Shown piece by piece: positions 24,880 to 37,025 of a stretch of DNA of 64,000 bases. The notes below the pieces were generated by a model. It saw only the letters and a program-made list of their open reading frames with translations. It ran no database searches and was not told where the DNA came from. The translations under genes were made by a program, and so were the position numbers. The stretch comes from Ascaphus truei (Eukaryota; Chordata; Amphibia; Anura; Ascaphidae): positions 217,549,123-217,613,122 of the forward strand of contig CM071568.1 of the NCBI GenBank assembly GCA_036426205.1. The letters are read 5' to 3'. Each line of letters starts with the position of its first letter. Position 1 is the first letter of the stretch.

Positions 24880-25790
24880 AAAGGAAGCTACTCAAATGTT
24901 TAATTAAAGAGGTATTTTTTAAGATGTCCCTTAAAGGTGGAGAGATGGTCGCATATTGAGGGGAAGGGCATTTCAGAGGTGTGGGGCAGTGAATGAGAAA
25001 GGTTTTAGGTGGGAGAGGGCTAAATACAAAAGGGGTAGACAGAAGACAGCCATGAGCACAAGCGTCGGACAGGTGTATAGAGAGAGATTAGGGCTGAGAT
25101 GTAAAGAGTGGTGGAGGAGTGAAAGATAAAAAGATAGGAGAATTTTGTAAGTAATACGGGATTTAATATGAAGCCAGGAGAGGGATTTCAGCAGGAAAGA
25201 AGCTGAGACAGATTAAGGAGAGAGTAAAGTGATTCTAGTAGCTGCGTTTAGGATAGATTGTAGGGGAGACAGGCGAGAGGCATAAAGTCTGGACAGTAGA
25301 AGGTTTAAATAGTCAAGATGGGAGAGAATGTGGGCCTGTGTTAGAGTTCTAGCAGTAAAGAGTGAATTTTTGCAATGTTATGGTGGACAAAATGTACAGG
25401 TTTTAGCAACATTGTCAATGTGAGACGAGAGTGTGAGGGAGGCTTCTAATGTGATGCCTAGGCAGGGTATTTGTCATACAGGGTGTATAGTTTGATAGTT
25501 CTGCCAATAGTAATGGAGAATGGGGCAGTATTGCCAGGCTTGGGAAGAAGTACAGAATGAGGAGCTCTGTCTTTGATATGTTACGGTTGCGCAGAGGGCC
25601 ATCCAGGATGATACACCAGAGAGACATTCAGAAACGTTAGTCTGGACAGTAGTGGTAAGGACAGGGGTTGAAAAGTATACAGTATTTGTATGTTGTCAGC
25701 ATAGAGGTGAAATTTCAACCCAAAGAGTGTGCAGAGAAAAGAGAACTGGTCCCAGGTCAGGCCCTGGGGTAAACCCTCAGAGAGATCGAC
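24880..25790. mobile_element. AG-rich degenerate interspersed repeat
   Basis: A purine-rich, CpG-poor block of about 900 bp containing GGGAAGGGCATTTCAGAGGT, GTAGCTGCGTTTAGGATAGA and CAGAATGAGGAGCTCTGTCT-type phrases. I recognise these from a long interspersed family common in frog genomes, but I cannot assign a class from the sequence alone. No frame stays open for long, and the copy is heavily mutated. Confidence 0.4.
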
Positions 25791-25979
25791 AGATGAGGAG
25801 GTCTATTTTGATCTGGATTTGCTGATTGGCTGGCAAAGTCGGCCAATCAGTTGAACAGCCATTCTACTTGGGAACCAAGAAGGACAAAGAAAAACCAGCC
25901 AAACAAATATAAAATTAAACCAACAACAAGTGCACTGTAAATAAAATAAAGTGCACTAAAAATTAAGGGTTAGTACAAA

Positions 25980-26470
25980 ATAATCCAGAGTGGGGGATAC
26001 CGAGCAGAGCACCCCATCTGACGCCCACTGGGCAGCAAACTCTGAAACCAAGTGGACTCGGCGTACGTGTACTCTGCACGAATATGGGAGCGCACCAGCG
26101 CCCGGAACATGGCCACGATGTTTGTTGAGACTTCCCTCTCCAGACACTGCTTCCTGGTCTTATAAATGGCTAGCTTAGCCAATGCCAGGAGCAGGTTGAT
26201 GAGGAGATCCCTAGGCTTATTGTCCCGGGACAGATGAGGAGGAGGAGCGAATTTGAAGGGACCCTCGTTCTGGGCAATGAAACTGATTGCCGGGGGAGAG
26301 AGCCTGGCATCTGTAAGAGCAACCCTCCTTAATCCACATCGCAGTGTCATGTGACGCTGAATCATCATGGCAACGCAACGCCACATGGACGGTGCATTGC
26401 CATGACAATGCGCTGGCACGTGACGCCATGACGCTGCCCGGGGGCCCCTTATGGCGTAGCTGCGCCACTG
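25980..26470 (-). repeat. CpG-rich repeat with CAGTGGCGCAGCTACG terminus
   Basis: The right edge (minus-strand start) reads CAGTGGCGCAGCTACGCCAT, a hAT-like terminus. It is followed by GTCATGGCGTCACGTGCCAG and TTGCCATGATGATTCAGCGT, recalling the CGTCA/CATGGCAAC vocabulary of the repeats at 15530 and 35082. Frames of up to 171 codons here are products of CpG-rich composition, not a recognised protein. Confidence 0.45.
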
Positions 26471-26474
26471 CTTC

Positions 26475-28080
26475 GATATTAACATCTCAGGAGAAAAAAA
26501 ATATTTTATGTTAACATATCAAGCCATTTTCCATAGCTACATCTACAATTACAGTTCAAAATATTTTATAATGCATGTTCACCGTATGTGATTTTAAAAG
26601 CTGCATACGGTAGGTTCACATTGAGATAAATAAAACTAAAACGGTCTGAAATCCAGTTCAAGAAAACTAGAAAAGTTGATTCAGTGGCTTCTGAGATAAA
26701 GGACTGGATAAGAATGGTTTTATTGTGGAAACATTTTGACATTATAAGCATAATATAACAAAAGTAAATTTTCTTAAAATATAGCAGTATGATGGGTGGA
26801 ATGAGAATAACTATTAACCTGACAAAAGCCTAACGTTTTAAACAGAAATATACAAGAAATAAGACTTTTACCCGGAAAAGGCCCACAACTACAGAATATA
26901 TGCATGACTGAGCAAAGTAACATGGTAAAATGTGGTAAATATCATTTACCAACAGCAGGAGCCCTCTTGTGGTCATGATTTAGTTACAGTTCATCGAAAG
27001 CTGTAGCTCATTTTCACATTTTCCCCCACTAGAAATGAACAAACCAAAAGATACCAAAAATGTATATGAAAAGCAAATAGTACATGCGCAAAATCAAACA
27101 CCAGATCCGGTCTGAAAAAAGCTAGCATGAAAAATCATTTCTATGGCGCTCCAAGAATATCTAGTACACATGTGAACCACAATAACTTCCATTAAGCGAT
27201 ACTTCACCAGCAGGGGAAGATCTTATGCGAGTGTGGTTTACAAAGCAGCCGAGGAAGGAGATTTAGGCTTTACGGAATAGGAGTGTTTAATAAGTTATAA
27301 TATAACACCAACTATTAAGATTTTATATATTCCTGTAATACACCAAACGTACAGATGTTGTCATGCTATCATTTAATGGTAAGTAAACCTACTTAAAAAT
27401 GCAGAGTTTGCTAGCCAGTGCAGAACCTTGATTAATCATGTACAAGTACACTAGAAATATATGAAGTGTATGACTGTCATTTATCAATTTTATCTCCTTC
27501 TACAAAACAATAGCTATAAATCAGCAGTGCCAAAGCAAGCAGTGAGTAATGAACATCTCGCCGTCAACGTAAAGACGAATATGTTATTGCAAAATGTATT
27601 TGTTATTTACCGCTCAGTTTTAACACCTTCAGTGACCACATCTGCATACTTGGAAACGGAAAAGGGTAATAACCCGACACTGTTAGCGTCAATACATTCT
27701 ACGGACAAACTCTGATATTATAAGGTTTGGACAAGGGTTGGACGTGTTCCACCTTCTACCTCACCTACAAAATCTCAATTATCCCAGAGTCCTTCAGTGC
27801 CGGGCTCTCCCAGCTCTGCCGAGAAAAGCAACCAACAGGGCAACATTACAAGATTTCTTTATACTGTGTAAGATCCGTTACCGTAACAGGTTAATCTACC
27901 TGTAATGATCACTAAGTCATCTTGCCTAGGTATGTAGGTTTTACCTATAAAACCTTACCTGTTGGTTGTTCTCGGGGATTGAGTTTGGGGACTCGTGCTT
28001 TTCTGCACTGATCTGTTTATAGCTATTAAGTTCCAATTCAAATAAAAAAAATTGTGTTACAGAATTCAAACCAGGGTTTT
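26475..28080. other. No gene seen
   Basis: AT-rich DNA without recognised features. An 84-codon frame at 27461-27715 has no family resemblance and no supporting splice or promoter signals. Confidence 0.35.
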
Positions 28081-28118
28081 ATCCACAGCTGAACCGTCTG
28101 GGGACACCCAGACACAAT

Positions 28119-28358
28119 GGGACATTTTGTCGCGGCTGTTTCGCTGTTTAGGGTAGAGGGGTAATTTAAGGGGCTTTAGCGCTTAGGGTAGGGAGTTTTA
28201 TTTTAAGGGGTTTTAGGGTAAGGGATTAGAGTAGGGGGTTTTAGGGTTCGGTGCTTACCTTAGCGGTGAAGTGTTCGGCAACTTCCAGTGGCAAGGTGAG
28301 TCGCGGCAAAGCACCAGCGTCCATTTGGTCGTGGTGAAACAGCCGCGACCAAATGTCC
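28119..28358. mobile_element. MITE with GGACATTTTGTCGCGGCTGT termini
   Basis: GGGACATTTTGTCGCGGCTG at the left pairs with CAGCCGCGACCAAATGTCC at the right (one mismatch in about 20). The interior is built from TTAGGGTA- and TTTAAGGGG-like words. A related block in inverse orientation lies at about 54940-55010 (CATGTCGCTGCCACGG, CTTACCCTAAAAACC). No transposase is present. Confidence 0.65.
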
Positions 28359-28361
28359 TAG

Positions 28362-29120
28362 ACCGCACAAACATTCCCAAGATATCAACCGTTTTAGTTA
28401 GATGGCAGCCGCAGTCGTCCAACAGGGAGCCACAACATCATCCCCAAATTACGGGTTTTGCAGCCATTTTGTTTCCAAGAATTGGAACTAAAACACCAGC
28501 AAACAAAATGTTACGTATCCAAAGAAAACAGGGCTTCCCTGGAGTCTAAGGTAGCATGGTTCATACACTCAAAACGCGTAGGCGGGAAACAATTGCTCCT
28601 TAATAAGAGTGAGGTTAAATGAAAGGCATCACAATTATTTTACATTCATCTATTAGATGCAAAGGTAACAATTTGTATCTCTCTCTTGTATATGTAACTG
28701 TAACAACATTATGTAAAACCCCTCCCCCCATTTTGATGCATTTCTAAATATTAGTTTGGATATCTCCTGTCACTACCCATAGTAAGAGCATTCACGATAT
28801 TGACATTTACTTGGCCATGGGTGGACGACTTGCAATATCCTCACATGAAGGAGAATCAGTTAAACCCCCATAACACAAGAGATGAAGGAACTCCCGTGGT
28901 CTCAATACAAAAAAAGCAATTTTGACACAGGTCCTCGATTGGACCGAAACATTGCTAATTTTTTTAACTACTTAATAGTATTTTTTGTATTGAGACCCCT
29001 AGAGTGCCTTCATTAGTTGTTTTATGCTTTCACTACTAATTACCACGCTTACTTGCAACAACTAAATCTTGCCATGCCCTCGCAGTCACACAACAGAAAC
29101 ATGTAGCACTGCACGATTTA
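28362..29120. other. No gene seen; one GAAAC hairpin motif
   Basis: AGGTCCTCGATTGGACCGAA ending in GAAACATTG at about 28928-28955 is another copy of the recurrent hairpin motif, here with a five-base-pair stem but no clear CTGAnGA box. The rest is unassigned. Confidence 0.35.
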
Positions 29121-29127
29121 ATTATTT

Positions 29128-29395
29128 ATTTTATTACAGGATTGAAGCAGGGGGTCTCCAGAGCAGAACTGCATTAATTTCAGTTCTGTGGAGCCCCCTA
29201 CTTCCAGAGATACTTACCTCTGTAGCGGTGCCGGTATCTGCCGCCAGGGAACTGTGTGCCTAGCATAATGGTGGTGTTTAAATGTCCCACATCATGCGGG
29301 CCAATAAGAAGCGGTGACATCATCCCATGTGGCTTCCTATTGGCCCATGTGATCCTCGGACATTCCAACTCCACAAAGATAACGGCACACCCTAT
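29128..29395. repeat. Interspersed repeat family C (related to 33565 and 44285)
   Basis: GAAGCAGGGGGTCTCCAGAG, CAGTTCTGTGGAGCCCCCTA, CTTCCAGAGATACTTACCTC and CTTCCTATTGGCCCATGTGA recur in the same vocabulary at 44285-44740, and the first part recurs at 33565-33650 (GAAGGAGGGAGTCTCAGGAG). It is non-coding and contains CCAAT/ATTGG boxes and GTGACATCA/GTGACGTCA motifs that may reflect an old promoter. The class is unresolved. Confidence 0.5.
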
Positions 29396-29399
29396 CACG

Positions 29400-30498
29400 C
29401 AGTGCTACGTGTTTTACTGCTGTTAAGAACGAACACAAACTACACACGTAACTGCAGTTCTGCACCTGTTTACGTTAAAAAGGACCACAAGGTTAATGGA
29501 TCAAAACAGCTCTGTTATGTGGGATGACTCAACCGCCTATTCCAATCATGAATCCCTAATTCCTTTATGAAAGTGAAAAGCAACCTAGACTTTCATCCGG
29601 AGGGGAGCTGCACCATATACAAACGCTGAAGAAGCCCTCTGAACGTTGCCGTTCAATGCACGCAGACCTCTCCTGTACTGAGTGGGTTTAAAGAATTACC
29701 ATACAACCTAAAAACTTTCAGGGATCCATACGGTGAGAGGGAGAAAGAGAGAAATGAGTTGAATGCAAAACTGGGAACATATGCTCATACGCCGTATATT
29801 TAGCAATTTCTTCTAGCAGACGATTACAGAAGCTGCCTTTGATGTGTATCCTTTATCGTTGTATGCTCAGAATGCTGTATTTTACATTAGCCTCTAATAT
29901 AATTAGTGCTAACATATGGCACAATCAATAGGACATTTGGAATCAGTTCAGCATGCCCTTGGGTTTGATGGCAGACTATTTTATAAAATAAACAAAAAAC
30001 AGAGAGAACTGCCCAGCAAAGTGATATTTTTAACTAAAGGACTAGACAATTCTTCCCTGGTGGTCAGCTCCACAAATGTTTTGAAAATGTATTGCATCAA
30101 ACACAAGAACATGTGCAGTAATACTATTTATCTGCATATTCCTGAAGTTAAATAAATTGCATGGGGTGTAATGTATGTTACTCGATCATTTTAGCCTGGT
30201 TACTGTGTTTGCTCACTGTAATATTTAAGGTTTTTCATTGGTTGCTATAGAAAAACTGGTAAAACTCAAAGCCCTGATAAAGATACAATCACATTTATTA
30301 CAGGAAGAAAGCACATTTTCAGATGAATGTAATAAAGGCTTGACTGTGTTGTTAAATCACTGCAATTTTATGTAATAGAGGTAAAGACGCCTTTAATATG
30401 CATTATCTTTTTCTTGTAACAGAGTAAGCAGCAAACATTAGCCAAGTTGTAGTAATATACATATATTGTATGTATCTATATTAGTCTAAAGAGTTTGT
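29400..30498. other. No gene seen
   Basis: AT-rich. A CGCTGAAGAAGCCCTCTGAACG stretch at about 29626 may be a decayed copy of the GAAACG hairpin motif. No coding frame was supported. Confidence 0.35.
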
Positions 30499-30499
30499 A

Positions 30500-31345
30500 A
30501 GATAATATTCATGACCAGGGAGGCTGCGAGGGAGCCCCCTTCCCTCTTTCTCCATTTGCCACACAAACACATACAAAGAACGACAGACTCGGTCTGGAGG
30601 TATTAAAGGCCGCGGCTTCGTTTATTATGTAATAATAGCGTAACTGCATGTCCTTGCCAGAATGCTCGCGTACTAGGTTACGTGAAGGGTCAGACGGGCC
30701 TTGACCTGCTGGCCCCGTCAACCGTCGCCATGTCCCCTTGGGCCGGCTGTTATCACGAGAGGGCTCCCGGAAGTTACGTCCCGCTCACTCCGCCCACTCA
30801 TCTCTACCCCCAGCTAAATCAGCCCCGAGCCCCTGCAAGGACAAGCACTTACCCCCCAACTGACGCCACAGACGGGTCTATTTAACTTTCCTTAAATTAG
30901 GCCCGTACCGCCAGACTCGCATTGACCCTTTCCACACCCTGCCCAATTCAACCTCCTCTACCACTTTCTCCCTTGCTAACCTTACCGATTTCAAGTTACC
31001 TCCTTAAACCATGCCATAAGTAGCTGAGCTGCCTCCTTATTGAGGCACCTTGCCAGCCATGGCGCCATTGCTTTGGCGGTTATCGGAAACGACACCCTCT
31101 CTGTCATTCCGCCCTGCACTCTTAAATCCCTGTGTGTCTTCCTTAACGCATTCTGTTCCTGTATGCTGGCCCCCACATGTGGCGCAGGCGTGCCGGAAAC
31201 AGCAGTTGTTATTTACAATTCGACTTGTTAAATGCCCAATATACGCCAGGCTGTTTACTTAACGTATAACCCCCACCTGATGTGTGTGCATCAGTGTTAG
31301 ATCGCCATGCGCCCCCACCGTCACCGCTTGCCCCGACCCCTCTAA
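30500..31345 (-). mobile_element. CpG-rich block, possible DIRS/tyrosine-recombinase retroelement fragment
   Basis: On the minus strand a 61-codon frame ending at 30991 reads PITAKAMAPWLARCLNKEAA then QLLMAWFKE. Shifting the frame near 31000 continues it as K-E-x-L-E-I-G-K-V. The W(L) ... AAxLLxGFxxGFxIG pattern is typical of the segment preceding RT in DIRS/Ngaro-type elements of amphibians. Downstream on the same strand is a GC-rich stretch with AATAAA at about 30628 that could be the terminal region. The copy is broken by stops and frameshifts, and the family call is tentative. Confidence 0.35.
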
Positions 31346-31349
31346 ATGA

Positions 31350-32148
31350 AGTGGGGCTATGCTTCAGTGATTACAAAGCACCAAGTCGTTGCAGTATCAT
31401 TGTGAAACATAAAAAGAAGTCCACTGAAAACAATGTGATTTCCTTTCATTGCCACACCTAGTGCATTTGCTTGTCCTGTTGCATTGGTCGATGTTTGACA
31501 CACTGTCGTTCCCCAGTGTTCACATCTTATTACTCAGAATACAATAACAAAGACGGAGATTATATTATCTCCGTCTGTATTTCAATCATATTACAGAATG
31601 GCAACTAAACATCACATTTTTGGGACCAGCCTTGAGGCACTTCACTAGTTTTGTTATAGTCCTCAGAAGCAGCCCTGCAGCTGTATTTTATCATTACTAA
31701 TCAAATAAAAAAGACTCCACAGCTTTGGCAAAGTAGAGTCCTCTGGTGTGAACAGTGGAACCCTTTATCAAAATATTTATGTTGAATTAAACAAAAAACA
31801 ATAGAAGGCGACTGGACCGTTCGATATTTGCTGCAGAAGAATGTTTTTCATATGAATTAGCTCCTTAACATGAGAGGTGAAGCATGTATTCATAAACTGT
31901 AAACCCTCAAGATATTGCTTCAGTTTCTTTTCTGTATTTTCTTTCTTTGTTGTTACAACCACTGGTTACTGCTGAGCTCACCAATGATGCTCCTACCTCT
32001 GTAGACCCTGAAAAATTACAATATAATCAAGTCTCCCAGACAATAATACTTGTCTGGGAGAACTATATGGCCTCTGGGCTGATCTTCACTCAAGTGGATA
32101 ATAGAAAAACATAACATCATCCAGAAATGGCTTCACTGTTATTAGTAA
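31350..32148. other. No clear gene; one coiled-coil-like minus-strand frame
   Basis: A minus-strand frame from 31962 to 31777 encodes a Lys/Glu-rich segment (TEKKLKQYLEGLQFMNTC, SHVKELIHMKNILLQQ) that looks protein-like up to about 31815, then becomes intron-like. A TAACCAG acceptor lies just upstream on that strand, but its purine-rich lead is poor, and no good donor follows. It could be an exon, an old pseudogene or chance. Confidence 0.2.
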
Positions 32149-32157
32149 CCCCTATGG

Positions 32158-32340
32158 CAGGGATGGCAAACTCCAGTCCTCCAGGGCCACCAACAGGGAA
32201 GGTTTTCAGAATATCTCTGCATCAGCGCAGGTGGCTCAATCTTCGACTAAGCCACTGATTGAGCCACCTGTGCTGAAGCAGGGATATCCTGAAAATCTGC
32301 CTTGTTGGTGGCCCTTGAGGACTGGAATTGGCCACCTCTG
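32158..32340. mobile_element. hAT-type MITE, copy 4
   Basis: CAGGGATGGCAAACTCCAGT to ATTGGCCACCTCTG, 183 bp, with the family core CAGGTGGCTCAATC/GATTGAGCCACCTG forming one long stem. The flanks CCCTATGG and CACTATGG are an 8-bp target duplication with one mismatch. Confidence 0.88.
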
Positions 32341-32349
32341 CACTATGGC

Positions 32350-33100
32350 AACCTTTGTCATTCTGTCAAAAATAAAAAGTGTACGTTCCTACTGCACCTC
32401 AGAGCAGGGAGTATTGCTGTTTACCTATATGGGGACCCCTGGATCTAAAAACGCACAATAATACTAATTGCTATGTGGGGCTGCTATTTGTTTGGAATTG
32501 TGACTGTATATTCGCTGAGTATCCCACCAGGACATGTTTTACTGCTTTGTACTATTTCCATAAGGGCTGGAGAGGCCAATAAAACATTGCTATCCAATTC
32601 CAACAAATTGTAAAGATCATATACAATGACAAAACACAGGGTTTTATGATCTAACAATAAAATAAAATATGTTACATTTGCGAATATAATGTTTAAAAAA
32701 GAATGCATTGTATTCTTGTTATGTTAGATCTTTATTTCTACTTATAGCATAGGTAAACATCCAAATAATGCTAATTGCTTTATGTAAAAAAAATAATACG
32801 TATGTTTGAGTAAATACACTCATGTAGAGTGTATTAAGTATAGAATTAAACTCTTCAACCCAAACCATGGTAACACGGTTTATCACATAACTTTGTCAAT
32901 TATTTGATACAGTAGAGGGCACTTTTGGCTGAGAAACGGAAATTGTGATTGAATGTTTCGTGAATCTGGCCCAAAATGTATTGGTCCTGTCCTGAGAACT
33001 CAAAGGGGCACCAGGATCACATTTGTTTTTTTTGTGTGTGTCAATAATTGAGTAAAAAGTAGTTTAAACCTTCATAAAATGTGCATTGCAGGTGTGAAGG
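32350..33100. other. No gene seen
   Basis: AT-rich sequence. No recognised repeat or coding segment. Confidence 0.35.
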
Positions 33101-33106
33101 ATAATA

Positions 33107-33336
33107 ATAGTTTGTTCTTGTACAGCGCTGCTAGTTTTACGTAGCGATTTACAGAGACATTTTGCAGGCAAGGGTCCCTGCCCCGTGGAGCTTACAATCT
33201 ATGTTTTTGGTGCCTGAGGCACAGGGAGATAAAGTGACTTGCCCAAGGAACCAACACAGGGAATTGAACCAGGTTCCCCTGCTCCAAACTCAGTGCCAGT
33301 GTCTTTAATCACTGAGCCATTCCTTCTCTCCAAGAA
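33107..33336. mobile_element. Ancient LINE/SINE fragment
   Basis: GTACAGCGCTGCTAGTTTTA, GGGTCCCTGCCCCGTGGAGC, TTACAATCTATG, GAGATAAAGTGACTTGCCCA and GAATTGAACCAGGTTCCCCT, in that order, make up a vertebrate-wide old repeat of the L2/CR1/SINE kind. No coding part. Recognised from memory; subfamily not assigned. Confidence 0.6.
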
Positions 33337-33564
33337 TTCCAGTTGCATCATGTTGTACCCACTGCATACCTACGGTACCTAATTGATATAATTTAAATAA
33401 AATTGTATTTGTATTTTTTTTTATACTTATAACTAGTGTTGGAAAATAAAAATGATTAGTGATTACCAGGCTGCATCATTCTGTAAGAGATGCGTAGTGA
33501 GAGTAGATAGAATCAATCCCTCTCTGTGCAACTCTAACAGGTGATTGCACTGCTTTAATTTTAT

Positions 33565-33842
33565 TTTAATAACATATTATTGAAGGAGGGAGTCTCAGGA
33601 GCTGAACCACATTAATTTCAGCCCCGGGGACACCCTGCTTCCCGAGTTACATGCCCCAATATGGGCAAGGATTGCCACAAAGGCAATGAATGGGCAACCT
33701 AAAAAAAAAACTTCCACAAAATACATTACATTACAAATAAATAAAAATAAACATTAGCCAATAAACCCATTGATTGTCACTGTGGTAAACCATGCCCACA
33801 ATATGGGCAAGTATTGCCACAATGACAATGAATGGGCAATCT
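33565..33842. repeat. Fragment of repeat family C and a local duplication
   Basis: GAAGGAGGGAGTCTCAGGAG and CCACATTAATTTCAGCCCCG belong to family C. Immediately after, ATGGGCAAGGATTGCCACAA (33660) recurs as ATGGGCAAGTATTGCCACAA at about 33800, each followed by a CAATGAATGGGCAA block. This gives a direct repeat of about 45 bp spaced about 140 bp apart. Confidence 0.5.
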
Positions 33843-34329
33843 AAACAAAAACCATAAAATACATTACAATTACATAAACACAAACATAAAATACAATCAA
33901 TGTGTTTCTTACCTTTCACAGAATGAAGACTCATCCTCCTCATCCAACAGCGGCACCAACTCTTGTCCCACGACGCACTGATCCTCATCAGCAATGATGC
34001 AAAGAAGTCCATGATCCTCAGTTACTTGCAGGAGGAGGCCACAGTGAGTAGATCTTCTTTCTTTTCTTCTTATCTATCCTTTTCTTCTTTCTTCTCCAAC
34101 AGGTGCAGGAGATGTTGATCTGCCGGCTTCTTGGGGTCAAATAAGACGTGACATACCTTATATACGGCCTGAGATATCACATTTAACTGGCAAATGGTAC
34201 ATCCACCAATCCGATTGGACGACAAGATCTGAAAGCACGACAGGACTGTGGAGGCAAGACAGCAGTGAACACTTCACTAGTAGGGAGGTTTATGCTCAGC
34301 CAATGAACCATTGAAATGGCTGAGCATAT

Positions 34330-34690
34330 AAGGCAAACAGGAACCAATGACGACAAGGAGAGAGGGGGCGCGTCAGGAGCGCCTGCTGCGATTGGTTGAC
34401 GAGGTGCAGGAGCCAGGTGTGGGAGGACTTACAGGTGATGTGGTGCCTGCGTGCATAGGGCGCGCGTCCGATGACATCCCTGTGCGGGTGCAACCCGGAC
34501 GCGGGACCAGAGGGCTTGGTGTTAATTACCGCACGTGGTGCGCGCGCACCCATAATCCGACGGCTGGTAGATGGCCCAGGTGACGCGCCGCATGAGGCAG
34601 GGAAGCGGAGCACCCGATCGCAGGCCGAGGTAAGGAGGGGGCGCGCCGAGGGTACCGGGACTCACAGATCCTTACAATGCGTTGCTGAGG
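34330..34690. repeat. CpG-rich block, probably a repeat promoter or terminal region
   Basis: GGGGGCGCGTCAGGAGCGCC, GGGCGCGCGTCCGATGACAT and GGTGCGCGCGCACCC in a stretch of high CpG density bounded by AT-rich DNA. All six frames are unusually open because of composition; none has recognisable domains. A host CpG-island promoter is an alternative, but no first exon is visible. Confidence 0.35.
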
Positions 34691-35081
34691 GGGCTTGGGG
34701 GGGTAAAGGGATTGTGTAGTAGGGTGCCTCTTCATTGCCATTAGGGTTATCTGTGCACCCATTGAGGGCATAGGTAACCACAGTGGAAATTAATGGGAGT
34801 ATTGGCGAGTATTGTTTGTTGTTTTGTATTTTAATGTTTATTGGGGTTAGATGAAGGGGGTAGTTGCCCTGAGGTGGGTGGTTAGGCTCCTCGGGTGGGA
34901 AGTGTGAGGAGTTAACCTCTTTATTACCTTAGTGGTAGTAACCGGCAAGGTAACAAAGGGGTTAGCCTCTCCCACAACCTTCCCGGTAAGCCTAACCCCC
35001 CACCCTGGAGCAACTGCCACTTTCATCCACCAACTCTACCCCCCAAAACCCAGGTACTTTTGTTTAACCCCTTCATTACCT

Positions 35082-35412
35082 TAGTGGTTTGCAAACTGGG
35101 GGGCGCGAGATTTTTTTTTGGGGGGGGGGGGGGGGGGCAGCAGTTACATAGGCCCCGCTCTCATCCCCAAAGCGTTAAAATTAAATGCTGGGGGACCGTG
35201 CGAGGCCTCTGTAACTCACTTACCTTGATTCAGACGGTTCGGTGTGACGCGTCACCATGGCAACACGGGGTCGAATGACGCCGCAGGGTCACGTGACATC
35301 ACATGACCCCACAGCGTCATTTGACGCTTGATACAAGGTGAGGGGGGGGGGGCGCGAGCAGTAGAGGAGAGACGGCAGGGGGGCACATTAGAAAAAATTT
35401 GCGCACCCCCTG
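35082..35412. mobile_element. CpG-rich MITE-like repeat, sister of 15530-15872
   Basis: Starts TAGTGGTTTGCAAACTGGGG with a long G-run (35121-35139) and ends TTTGCGCACCCCCTG. TTTGCAAACTGGGGGGCGCG and its approximate inverse at the right end behave as terminal repeats. Internal ATGGCAACACGGGGTCGAAT and CGTCATTTGACG blocks match the copy at 15530. There is no ORF. Confidence 0.6.
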
Positions 35413-35419
35413 GTATACA

Positions 35420-37015
35420 GCACTGTACATAGGCGCAATTTCAAATTAGATTTCTGTGCACCAATTTTGCGGCAAAAAGCAGTTTGAGACGCTTAGTACA
35501 TTGACCCCAAAGTCTTTTCCCGTATGTCTAGTTCCCCACTTCTTCTTACACATCGTTCTCTTAAGTATCGATCAAAGATGTACATCTTACTTCATAATTA
35601 TGCCTATGGCTTTAAAGTTAAACAATCACAGTAAAGATGAAATGACAACACAAAGTTAAAAAGTACAAACACTGTCTCGAAAACGAATGATTCTATCAGT
35701 CAGATGGGGTTAGCATACTAAGACACGATGATGCACTACCATCATTACGACACGATCGTCAATCTCCAGACTTACTTACAGAAGCAATTGAGTCACTGCT
35801 GAAAACCAGTGACATTGTCTAAAAGCCCCTTTTGGACTAAATTAACCTGATATATTATTGTATTTCAAGGACATTAATTATCACACCTTCTGTAAAATGT
35901 TGCCCTTCAGACATCTCTGATGAAGTATGGCTGAATCCTACATGAGTTCATTATAGAACAAGATTCATAAACTTACATTAGACCACGATTGCTGACAGTT
36001 TAAGTTTGAAACATGTTTTCTGGAAATGTAAATTGACTTCTCTAGTCCCTCAACAGCACCCCATAATGATAAAAATAGCATTTAATTACCAGTGACATAT
36101 TACCCCAATGCTCTAGAACGAGCTCTACGTCACACTGTGCTGGCATCGTGTTTATAAATCTCATTATGACACAAAATTATAGTGCCTGTCTTGTCATGCA
36201 ATCTTATGCACACAAACCTGTCTTGCAATTGTACATTAATTTGCTTGCTTTGTATGTTTGATTGTACTTCTTTAGGCCAGCACAAAGCAATAATTACACA
36301 AACTGAAAATCCAATGACATGAAAATATAATTAGCCTATTCTTTACACAGAGGTCAATGTATAAGTTGGTGGTTTCATCTCTGTACATTGCCAAATGTAG
36401 TACTATGCAACAAATAAACACAGTCACTGAGTGCTTTATCCTATACAAAATAGGCCAACCATTTCTAAAATGCTTATGATAGGTACATTATCTAACGGAA
36501 AGCAATTTCAAATACTTCTTTTTAAATGCATATGCAAATTCAGATTTGTTCACATAAAAGTAATAGTACACTATAACCCTTGGCACCATCACACTTTAAT
36601 TCTGACCGTTATTTTTTTTTTTTTTTTTAATGTTTGTCAAATATCTGTAAACATTACAATATCTAATAATAATATTATAATAATACAAATAGCTGAGAGA
36701 CCATTACAAACAAATGAACACCAGCATCTGTAATCTTTACAGCTTATTTTATACTGCGTCTCAGTGTTCAGTGACAGGCTGTGCATCGACATCAGACATT
36801 AATGGGATATTTATCAACGTCTTCGAGCTGCGCAACTGGAGCAGTTTTATCACAGAAAAAATGCACTGCTTACAATGAACTATTTTTATGCAAACCTGGT
36901 GGTCCTTTGTGCATTAGCCTCGCCGCCCACTGACAAACTGAAGCACCCAAAAGATCTACAGTGTGAAGATGTTTGTATGTGGGTATTGTCTATGAATAAG
37001 AGAGCACACACAACA
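35420..37015. other. No gene seen
   Basis: AT-rich. A poly(T) run lies near 36611. Nothing coding was supported. Confidence 0.35.
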
Positions 37016-37025
37016 TTCTCTAATT

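Noticed and set aside
25970..26485. 171-codon minus-strand frame
   Set aside because: Lies in a CpG-rich repeat with a hAT-like end; no recognisable domain, and overlapping frames are open too.
28145..28255. Telomere-like TTAGGG words
   Set aside because: Only scattered TTAGGGTA and TTTTAGGG words within a MITE; no tandem TTAGGG run, so not an interstitial telomere.
34296..34771. Overlapping frames of about 80-105 codons on both strands
   Set aside because: Due to low stop-codon density in a GC-rich block; no motifs.
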